Shown here: positions 8,624 through 14,776 of the stretch, in pieces
Layout of the letters: every line of letters starts with the position of its first letter
Position numbering within the stretch: the first letter of the stretch is position 1
From: a virus
IMG/VR virus record: IMGVR_UViG_3300025276_000250
Location: 1 to 21,551 of that record
DNA: 21,551 nucleotides
Reading direction: 5' to 3' (one strand)
Notes under the pieces: generated by a model
Told to the model about the DNA's origin: nothing
The model's database searches: none
What the model saw: only the letters and a program-made list of their open reading frames with translations
Translations under genes and position numbers: made by a program

Positions 8624-9097
8624 TTATGCTTCGATATACTCGATAACAAGTTTACCTGCACCTGCTGTGAAAACAGCTGTTGCTTGAAGTGCACCGATGT
8701 ATGCATCTGCTGCACCTACAGTAGCTGTTCCGCCAACTAAAGCACCATTACAAGCTACAGCTTTATTAGCTGCTAAGTCTGCTTTAGCAATCGCAGCATC
8801 AATACCATCGGCATCAATAGCAGCATTAGCTAGTGTAAACAAACCAAGACCTAGTGTACCTGCACCACCAGAAGTAAATGCTGTAGTAACAATAAAACTT
8901 GCTGAGGTAATGTACGATCCAGCTGGAATGAATGCATCGTTTGCTGTTGGTGCTACTTGTGCAGCAACTAGCTTAGTTGCATCAGGGATTTCAACGACAA
9001 GAACTTTAGTTGCAGCTAAAGCTCCACCGTTTTCTTTTATAGCCCCTTGGTCACCGTCAGTGAGTACAAATAGGCCGTCTGCATTAGTGTAAGACAT
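8624..9097 (-). CDS. Small beta-rich virion protein next to the capsid gene, probable decoration protein
   Basis: This 157-aa protein is rich in alanine, glycine and threonine, has few charged residues, and shows alternating beta-strand patterns such as SYITSASFIVTTAF (about 62-75) and GKLVIEYIEA at the end. It starts MSYTNADGLFVLTDGDQGAI, an opening I associate with hypothetical or decoration proteins following capsid genes in marine phages. It has the strongest ribosome binding site of this block (AAGGAG, 7 bases before the ATG) and directly follows the major capsid gene, which fits high expression. No catalytic motif is visible. A capsid surface protein is the best guess, based on context and composition. 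Confidence 0.6.
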   Translation of the reverse strand: MSYTNADGLFVLTDGDQGAIKENGGALAATKVLVVEIPDATKLVAAQVAPTANDAFIPAGSYITSASFIVTTAFTSGGAGTLGLGLFTLANAAIDADGIDAAIAKADLAANKAVACNGALVGGTATVGAADAYIGALQATAVFTAGAGKLVIEYIEA

Positions 9098-9109
9098 TTA
9101 TATATCTCC

Positions 9110-10075
9110 TTATACTGTTGGTGTCGTGATAACACGAACCATGTTTTCAGGGCGGTATAACTTAACACCGTAACGAGCAGTTGTTACAAACTCATGGCGT
9201 TGGTAATCTTTGTTATACTCATAATCAACTTCAGGCTGTTGCCTAAATGCACCCACGAATGGATTCACAGTTGAGTCAGCTGAGAAAAACAAGTTAACTT
9301 TACCGTTAGTTGAGTTAAACGCATTAGCTGTTGAGTTATCACGTTCTTTCAATGCTGTGTCAGTTGCTGATGCACAATAGTTAGATGTGTAAACATCAAA
9401 ACCATATACGTTAGCAATGAAACGCATACCAGTAGCAATACCAGAACTTACAATACCTTCAAACTTAGGGTTATTAGTAACTGCTGATAGTTGTGACAAG
9501 GTATTAATTGTAAACTCAACAGAAGGATCAACAATAGCAACCATGTTTTGATCAGGCACGTTAGCCATTTTCAATTTCATGCGAGCATATGCAAAATCTT
9601 CTACTTCGATTTTACCTGCGTTACCACCTGAGAAACGGTGTATACCACCATCAACTAAAGCTTGACCATTGTTAGCAATACCAGCTTCAGAAGCAAGCAT
9701 AGTTGTTGTTTCAAAGTGAGCCATGATAGCACGTTCTTGTTCAGGAACAAAACGACTCATTAACTCGTTACCGTAGAAAGTGTCTTGTTCAGCTTTCTTA
9801 GTCATGTAAGTAGCTGATGACAGATACTTGTCTACTGAGAAGGTGAACTCACCTGTGTCAAGAGGACGATACTCTACTGAATTATCTTCAGAATAGTTGT
9901 CAACCTGTGCTTGACCGATTGATGGGATGTGGAAAGTGTTTCCATCAGGGAAACCCTCAAGCATACGGACGTACCGTTGTGCCATCATCTCATCTCTTAA
10001 TATCTCCTTTAGCTCACTGGACCAAACTTCCGTGCGAGTAAGAAGAGTTGAATTTGCTGTATTCATACCAGACAT
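9110..10075 (-). CDS. Major capsid protein (HK97-like fold, T7-like family)
   Basis: The 321-aa protein lies between the scaffold gene and the decoration and tail-tube genes, the standard place for the major capsid protein. The N-terminus (ANSTLLTRTEVWSSELKEIL) looks like the N-arm and first helix, and GNTFHIPSIGQAQVDNY (about 45-61) resembles the E-loop region of T7-like capsid proteins. The region about 165-215 (ARMKLKMANVPDQNMVAIVDPSVEF, split by turns) fits the spine helix and P-domain strands. The C-terminus (FVTTARYGVKLYRPENMVRV) has the usual 'YG..L..P..MV.I' ending of this family. T7 gp10A is 345 aa. The ribosome binding site GGAG lies about 8 bases upstream of the ATG. No frameshifted longer form is apparent. 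Confidence 0.9.
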   Translation of the reverse strand: MSGMNTANSTLLTRTEVWSSELKEILRDEMMAQRYVRMLEGFPDGNTFHIPSIGQAQVDNYSEDNSVEYRPLDTGEFTFSVDKYLSSATYMTKKAEQDTFYGNELMSRFVPEQERAIMAHFETTTMLASEAGIANNGQALVDGGIHRFSGGNAGKIEVEDFAYARMKLKMANVPDQNMVAIVDPSVEFTINTLSQLSAVTNNPKFEGIVSSGIATGMRFIANVYGFDVYTSNYCASATDTALKERDNSTANAFNSTNGKVNLFFSADSTVNPFVGAFRQQPEVDYEYNKDYQRHEFVTTARYGVKLYRPENMVRVITTPTV

Positions 10076-10088
10076 ATTTTATTCTCCA

Positions 10089-10862
10089 TTAGATTCCAAA
10101 TTTACTACCCAAACGACCTTTATCTTCTATAAGTTGTCGTTGTATTTTTGGGCTATAGTAAAGACTACGATTATCTCGACGAAGATTTTGGTAGTAAGAC
10201 CAATCACGTTCATTCGAGGCTTGCATGTTGACACCTTCTGTACGAACCGAACCTTCAACCATAGGTTTAAAGTCTTTCTTAGGTTCACCAATAAGGTTAA
10301 AGAAAGCATTGGGTGACTCAGCAGCAATTTCTTGCATACGTTCTATAGTTAGCCCTAGCTCCTTAGCTTTATTCTGGATCTTAGCTGAAGCATCAGTGCC
10401 GTAGCTCTTTTCCATTTCCTCATTAACAAGATTAAGGTTTTGCTTTACAACAGAATCTTTATCTCGTTCAGTTAGTGTACGTTCAACGAGGCTCTTCAGG
10501 TCTTCCTCACTCAGATTAGGGTTGGTGTTCCCTTCTGACGTGCCACCAGTATCATTGTTTGGCATTGCATTCTTCGCATTGATGGGGTCTGCGGCCTTTG
10601 TTTGCAACTGTTCCAAGAGATCTTTGGCATAATCCTGCTTACTTAAATCTTCCCTCATGTTAGTGAGTTGTTCTTCAAGTTTTTGTATATAACCGTCAGC
10701 TTCTATTTTGCCTTTGGCTAGTACTTCAGGGTCTTTCCAATTATCTCCCTTTGCCTCTACGAGTTTCTGTACAAAAGAATCCTGTGGTTGGGTACTCTCA
10801 GTAGCTTGAATCTCAGGTTGAGTAGTGCCATTGGTTTGACCACTCTCAGAAAACACATCCAT
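10089..10862 (-). CDS. Scaffolding (capsid assembly) protein
   Basis: This 257-aa protein is acidic and low in complexity at its N-terminus (E, Q, T, S and P rich). It has a charged coiled-coil segment at about 55-90 (YIQKLEEQLTNMREDLSKQ), more helix at about 115-185, and a basic aromatic C-terminal tail (RDNRSLYYSPKIQRQLIED) like the capsid-binding ends of scaffolds. It lies directly upstream of the major capsid gene, where T7 has gene 9. It should line the inside of the prohead and leave before or during packaging. The start has AGGA about 9 bases upstream and lies 3 bases after the previous stop. Confidence 0.85.
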   Translation of the reverse strand: MDVFSESGQTNGTTQPEIQATESTQPQDSFVQKLVEAKGDNWKDPEVLAKGKIEADGYIQKLEEQLTNMREDLSKQDYAKDLLEQLQTKAADPINAKNAMPNNDTGGTSEGNTNPNLSEEDLKSLVERTLTERDKDSVVKQNLNLVNEEMEKSYGTDASAKIQNKAKELGLTIERMQEIAAESPNAFFNLIGEPKKDFKPMVEGSVRTEGVNMQASNERDWSYYQNLRRDNRSLYYSPKIQRQLIEDKGRLGSKFGI

Positions 10863-10865
10863 GTT

Positions 10866-11105
10866 TTATTCCTTATTTATTGTTATCAGTTTAAGCAAAT
10901 CGTCAAGTACTTGGTTGTACTCGTTGACTGCCACTTGACGTAGTTCCCAATTGGGTACTGCGTAATCACGAACGGATTCTTTCTTTTTAAAATCATGTTC
11001 GAGAATTTCTTTAAGAGAATCAAAAGCATTTCTGTAACCTAATACTTCAGCTTTACGTTTCTCTTTCTCTTGTCCTTTGAGACCTTTTAACCAAGTAGAT
11101 TGCAT
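10866..11105 (-). CDS. Small helical protein between portal and scaffold
   Basis: I cannot name this 79-aa protein. It is charged and predicted mostly helical (KGQEKEKRKAEVLGYRNAF, then SLKEILEHDFKKKESVRDY, then a C-terminal helix VLDDLLKLITINKE). A short aromatic stretch, VPNWELRQVAVNEYNQ, lies between the helices. Its ATG overlaps the stop of the 32-aa mini-gene by one base (TAATG), so the two are likely co-translated. Placed among portal and scaffold genes, it may help prohead assembly. I recall similar short proteins at this place in marine podoviruses, without known function. Confidence 0.7.
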   Translation of the reverse strand: MQSTWLKGLKGQEKEKRKAEVLGYRNAFDSLKEILEHDFKKKESVRDYAVPNWELRQVAVNEYNQVLDDLLKLITINKE

Positions 11106-11203
11106 TATTTCTTTTTCATTGGCTTTGCTTTAGGTTTAGCTTTAGGTGTAGGTTTCTTTGTTGTGTTACTGTACGGTTTAACTTTACCTGCTTTATATGG
11201 CAT
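11105..11203 (-). CDS. 32-aa basic, lysine/proline-rich mini-protein
   Basis: A short frame runs from ATG at 11203 to TAA at 11107-11105. It begins MPYKAGKVKPYSNTTKK, continues as alternating K, P and A, and ends in three lysines: 12 of 32 residues are lysine and there are no acidic residues. It starts 2 bases after the portal stop and its own stop overlaps the next ATG (TAATG), filling the gap between portal and the 79-aa gene exactly. The GGGA in the last portal codons could be its ribosome binding site. T7 also has a small basic virion protein, gp7.3, near its portal gene, but I see no firm sequence link. A DNA- or RNA-binding head or tail component is possible. It could also be a coupling device only. 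Confidence 0.55.
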   Translation of the reverse strand: MPYKAGKVKPYSNTTKKPTPKAKPKAKPMKKK

Positions 11204-11205
11204 AT

Positions 11206-12951
11206 CTATATTCCCATTTCTTGAGCTAACATTAGTTGCTCTTGGTTGATAGCTTCAGCTTCTTGCATCTGCTGTTGTGTTTCAAGTTGCTCAGATATTT
11301 GAATGTTTTCTGAGAACAACTCTGGCTCACCCAATTCTTCTGACAAGATTCGAGCAAACTCTTTACCTGACAAGTGAGCAGCCACTGTTGGGTCTGACAA
11401 CTTGATCTGATATAACTGGGTAAGGTTCTGTATACGTCTAGCACGTTCAGCAAAGTGCCTAGCACCTACAGGAACAATCTTACCTTTAGCTGTAATGTCA
11501 TCCTTAGTAATTGTCTGAAATAGAACAGCACCTGTTGCATCATCCAAGACTCTTATTGTGTCAGACATATTCATATAACGACGAGAAACTTCAAGCATAG
11601 CATTTAGTATTGGCTCAAGGAACACACGTTCGAAGTGTGCTGTCTTGTGTTCAAAGATACGAGATGCTGAGTTCTGTAAAGACTGTACCTCAAATGCTGT
11701 CTTCTCGCCTGGTGTACGAATACCCATAGCTTGACGAGGAGCACCTGCCATTTCTTCCATCTTGTCTTCTAATAGTCTGATCTGTAAGTCAGCCTGTAAT
11801 GCTGTAGCATCAGGAGCCATATAACCTACGTCACCTTCTTCACCTAAGTATATACGACCACCTGGTTCAAAGTCAAAGTCTTCTACGTCACCACGGATCT
11901 TTAGCATAGGGTAAGCTATCTGGTCAAACACATCTGACTTTAAGTTCTCTAAGTGGTCAATACGGTACTGCATACCAACCAAATTATCTAATGGTCCCAT
12001 AGCATATAAGTTGTCAGGACGAGGTCTCCATCCAGCTTGGAAGATAGGGGAGCTACCTAACCAACTAGGGTCTTCTTCGTTAGCCATAACATATGCACGG
12101 TCAACGACTGTGATGACACGATTCTTTAGTAGAACACCATTCTCAGTATCGTAGTAGTCTCCATAGAAGGTTAGAACTTCTACGTAGTCCGACTCATAGT
12201 ACTGCTGAATAGATGTAAAACCGTCAGCTATGTAACCTTCAGCTTTATCATATGTGGCGTCAGAACCTTTTACAGCATATCTAGCACCCATCATTTTAGA
12301 GAAGACACCTTCCATATATGACTTCGACGGATCACCATCTATCATACTTCGGATCTCTCCAAGAGTCTTTATAGACTTGAGGATCTTAGGTGACTTCTCA
12401 AAGCTTGGTGCTGTAGGATTAAAGCAAAGATCGTATGGTGAAACACGAACAACCTTTGGACCTACATAGTTTACAACGAGGTCACCAGCTTCTTTGACTT
12501 GGTAGTTGTCTTCCCACGTAACAGTAGCAAAGCAATTACCGTATTGAATGTAGTCGTACAGTAAGTCACTGGCTGTATTAATAAAGTCAGACTGACGAAC
12601 TTTGTTATCCATGTATGCTTGTATGACACTACGTTTAGCTTTAGTGTTAGCATCTCTTGTCTCAGCTTCAAAACGCATCCACTTAGACTGTGGGAATAAT
12701 GTAGCAAAGTAATTAGCATGGAGGTTATCCATGATCTGTGTTAGCTTAGGGGTTGTAGTGCTGTTAGACCAAGGAAGCATAGCATTCTTAGTTGTACTTG
12801 TGTCAGTAGCATATAAGTAGTTACGTAACTCTTTCCACTCTTCAACCTTTGTTTGACGTAAGTTAGACCACTCACGCCAACGATTAGATACCTCGACAGC
12901 CATTGAGTCAGGACCTAAAAGATATTCTAATTCTATTGTTTCACCAGCCAT
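11206..12951 (-). CDS. Portal (head-tail connector) protein
   Basis: The 581-aa protein follows large terminase and precedes scaffold and capsid, as expected for a portal. The helical N-terminus (SNRWREWSNLRQTKVEEWKE, about 22-41) and a WSNSTTTPKL-type loop at about 61-70 resemble T7-like connector proteins. The stretch at about 402-425 (GAPRQAMGIRTPGEKTAFEV) is the conserved stem/crown motif of this class. A glutamine/glutamate-rich C-terminal coil (about 545-581) should form the crown barrel. T7 gp8 is 536 aa. Twelve copies should form the packaging channel. The start overlaps the terminase stop by one base (TAATG), with a GAGGAG ribosome binding site inside the last terminase codons. Confidence 0.88.
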   Translation of the reverse strand: MAGETIELEYLLGPDSMAVEVSNRWREWSNLRQTKVEEWKELRNYLYATDTSTTKNAMLPWSNSTTTPKLTQIMDNLHANYFATLFPQSKWMRFEAETRDANTKAKRSVIQAYMDNKVRQSDFINTASDLLYDYIQYGNCFATVTWEDNYQVKEAGDLVVNYVGPKVVRVSPYDLCFNPTAPSFEKSPKILKSIKTLGEIRSMIDGDPSKSYMEGVFSKMMGARYAVKGSDATYDKAEGYIADGFTSIQQYYESDYVEVLTFYGDYYDTENGVLLKNRVITVVDRAYVMANEEDPSWLGSSPIFQAGWRPRPDNLYAMGPLDNLVGMQYRIDHLENLKSDVFDQIAYPMLKIRGDVEDFDFEPGGRIYLGEEGDVGYMAPDATALQADLQIRLLEDKMEEMAGAPRQAMGIRTPGEKTAFEVQSLQNSASRIFEHKTAHFERVFLEPILNAMLEVSRRYMNMSDTIRVLDDATGAVLFQTITKDDITAKGKIVPVGARHFAERARRIQNLTQLYQIKLSDPTVAAHLSGKEFARILSEELGEPELFSENIQISEQLETQQQMQEAEAINQEQLMLAQEMGI

Positions 12952-14486
12952 TAAGAGGCTCCTCTAAATCTATTATTAGCCCAAACTATATTTGCACTTT
13001 TATCTCTACGTAAACTCTTAAAAGGTTTAACAGCAATATCTATAGCTGAAGCAAGTGCATCTTTAATATCGTCGTGCGGTGGGTTTCTTGATTGTAGTTC
13101 TTCTTCTAACGTCTGTATGTTACCACCACGGTAATGCCATATCTGCAAGTTGTCATAACGAGGTTCTAAAGTAGATGAGATACGTTCTTCTTTATTACCT
13201 TGGTATTTGTTAGGTCTGAACTCATCTACACTAATAGCAAGTCCGTGTTGTTTGATAAGTTCTTTAAGTTGTTTAACGATTGCTTGTTGAGCTACTGTAA
13301 CCTCTGCCCTTAGTTTGCGAAATGACCACTTAGTTGACAACTGTAGTATGTGCTCAAAGTATTCTGTAATTCTGTCAGTACGAAAACGATCTATGTCAAG
13401 TACATAAATATTATTATCTGAATCAACACCTACAACAACTATGGCTGTGTAGTCAGATTTCTTAGATAAACTAAAAGCAAAGTCTACTGCTGCAAATACG
13501 TTTAACTTAGCATCCTTGTAAAACCAGTAACCATTTTCTTCTTTAAGTAACTTACGTTCGTAGTACTGAAACCTACTGCTTTCTATCGGTACATTATCAG
13601 GGTCTGAAGGATCATTGTAGTACTGTGCTCTGAACTGTCCTTTGTCTAAGTACTGCCCACGTTTTTTAGCTAGTACCTTAATGTCGAAACCAAACCACTT
13701 ACCATCCCTACGTTGACTACGAGGCCATAACATTTCACCTGTTCCATCTCCTCTGTCCTCTACAGGACGTTCAAAGATTTCGTAGATGTTTTCTTCACCT
13801 ATCTTATTACCGTCATCATCATACAAGTCTTCTTCCATTTGTAAAAGATCATTGTAAAGATCTACAGGATGGTAACGTGTACCTACTACCCATTCCCTAG
13901 CATCGGCTCCTTCAATGGATGACAATAAAGAGTATTGGCTTTTTACTTTGTTACGACCCTCACCAGTGTAAGCATTCTCGTATACTACTATGTCATCGAG
14001 TACAGCAATATCGCAGTGCATCCCTGTAAGAGAAGTAGTAAGACCACCAGTGAACACAGACGGGTCACGTACTTTTTCTGCTTTCCTTAAAGGATGGTCT
14101 AACATAATCTCGGAGTTAGTCCATCTTGTTCTCTTACCGTCTTCAGGATGTACATGGTCAGGCCAGTACCTACTGTATATTTCTGAAGTTATAATACTTT
14201 TAATAAACCCTAGTTGTTTTTCTGCTAAGTTAGCTGTAGCTGATATGTATAGGATACGAAGGGTTGGGTCTTTGGTTAATTCCCAGGCAACTCTGTAAGC
14301 AACTAAACGAGACTTACCGTGATCACGAGGAAACAAAAGAAGCTGGTGAGACTTAGCATTTTCATTACCCCACCAATTACATACGTCCTCGTGACATTGC
14401 CCAAGGACCTGTTCGGGTGCTACTAACTTAATAAAAGTTACTAAGTCATTCTCAGCAGCTTGTTTGATTTGTTCTATTGTTGCCAT
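12951..14486 (-). CDS. terL: Large terminase subunit (packaging ATPase/nuclease)
   Basis: The 511-aa protein carries a Walker A-type loop FPRDHGKSRL (about 52-61), a Walker B strand DIAVLDDIV (159-167) and a coupling motif VVGTRYH (200-206). The C-terminal RNase H-like nuclease part has candidate metal ligands D335 in AAVDFAF, E395 in LRAEVTV and D473/D476 in HDDIKDAL. It should pump DNA into the prohead through the portal and cut concatemers. The Walker A loop has the form RDHGKS rather than GxxxxGKS, common in phage terminases. It is shorter than T7 gp19 (586 aa). The ATG at 14486 has no clear ribosome binding site; a promoter-like box overlaps this start codon. Confidence 0.93.
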   Translation of the reverse strand: MATIEQIKQAAENDLVTFIKLVAPEQVLGQCHEDVCNWWGNENAKSHQLLLFPRDHGKSRLVAYRVAWELTKDPTLRILYISATANLAEKQLGFIKSIITSEIYSRYWPDHVHPEDGKRTRWTNSEIMLDHPLRKAEKVRDPSVFTGGLTTSLTGMHCDIAVLDDIVVYENAYTGEGRNKVKSQYSLLSSIEGADAREWVVGTRYHPVDLYNDLLQMEEDLYDDDGNKIGEENIYEIFERPVEDRGDGTGEMLWPRSQRRDGKWFGFDIKVLAKKRGQYLDKGQFRAQYYNDPSDPDNVPIESSRFQYYERKLLKEENGYWFYKDAKLNVFAAVDFAFSLSKKSDYTAIVVVGVDSDNNIYVLDIDRFRTDRITEYFEHILQLSTKWSFRKLRAEVTVAQQAIVKQLKELIKQHGLAISVDEFRPNKYQGNKEERISSTLEPRYDNLQIWHYRGGNIQTLEEELQSRNPPHDDIKDALASAIDIAVKPFKSLRRDKSANIVWANNRFRGAS

Positions 14487-14514
14487 TGTACCACGGTTAT
14501 GTTACTGTTGTCAA
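14485..14514 (-). promoter_or_regulatory. Sigma-70-like leftward promoter box overlapping the terL start codon
   Basis: TTGACA (14514-14509) is followed after exactly 18 bases by TACAAT (14490-14485), whose last two bases are the first two of the terL ATG. The end of the spacer and the -10 form AACCGTGGTACAAT, very close to the AACCATGGTATACT of the promoter in front of the small terminase, at the same spacing. The predicted start of transcription (about 14478) lies inside terL, so it would feed portal and later genes rather than terL itself. It may instead be a regulator site. It lies partly in the 43-base gap between the 80-aa gene and terL. Confidence 0.5.
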
Positions 14515-14529
14515 GATATATCTTTTGAT

Positions 14530-14772
14530 TTATGCGGTGTATCCGTTCCCAGCACTGATAGCATTTGTAGTAGCAGTCATAGACTCACTACCCCAATCTG
14601 TTTTAGCTTTCATTAGCTCAAGATGTTGTGTGTTACGATCAACACAACTTTGGCGATCTGCGGCCAATTCATCTGCCATTACATTACCTGCAATAACGTC
14701 TGTGATGAGTGCAATAGAGTGACCCATTGCTGTAAAGTCTTGTGCTAATTCTGCGTCTGTTCTGTCTGTCAT
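14530..14772 (-). CDS. 80-aa small protein between fibre and large terminase
   Basis: This small, mostly helical protein begins MTDRTDAELAQDFTAMG and has a C-terminal half I recall from small marine phage proteins next to fibre genes (HLELMKAKTDWGSESMTA, then AISAGNGYTA). No function is known to me. It starts 4 bases after the fibre stop, and its ribosome binding site, GAAGGA, is made of the last fibre codons (GAA GGA TAA), which couples it to fibre translation. A fibre-assembly or adaptor role would fit its place but is not shown by any motif. After its stop comes a 43-base gap with a promoter-like box. Confidence 0.7.
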   Translation of the reverse strand: MTDRTDAELAQDFTAMGHSIALITDVIAGNVMADELAADRQSCVDRNTQHLELMKAKTDWGSESMTATTNAISAGNGYTA

Positions 14773-14776
14773 TGTT

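Noticed and set aside
8697-9092. Plus-strand open frame of 131 codons
   Set aside because: It is the antisense shadow of the alanine-rich decoration gene; low-complexity composition and no start signals.
9098-9120. Frameshifted longer form of the capsid protein, as in T7 gp10B
   Set aside because: No slippery run precedes the capsid stop, and the next gene starts 12 bases later with its own strong ribosome binding site.
12471-12719. Minus-strand 82-codon frame inside portal, and similar frames at 11232-11465, 10127-10327, 8211-8399 and 20808-21041
   Set aside because: All are out-of-frame products inside well-supported genes, without their own ribosome binding sites or recognisable sequence.
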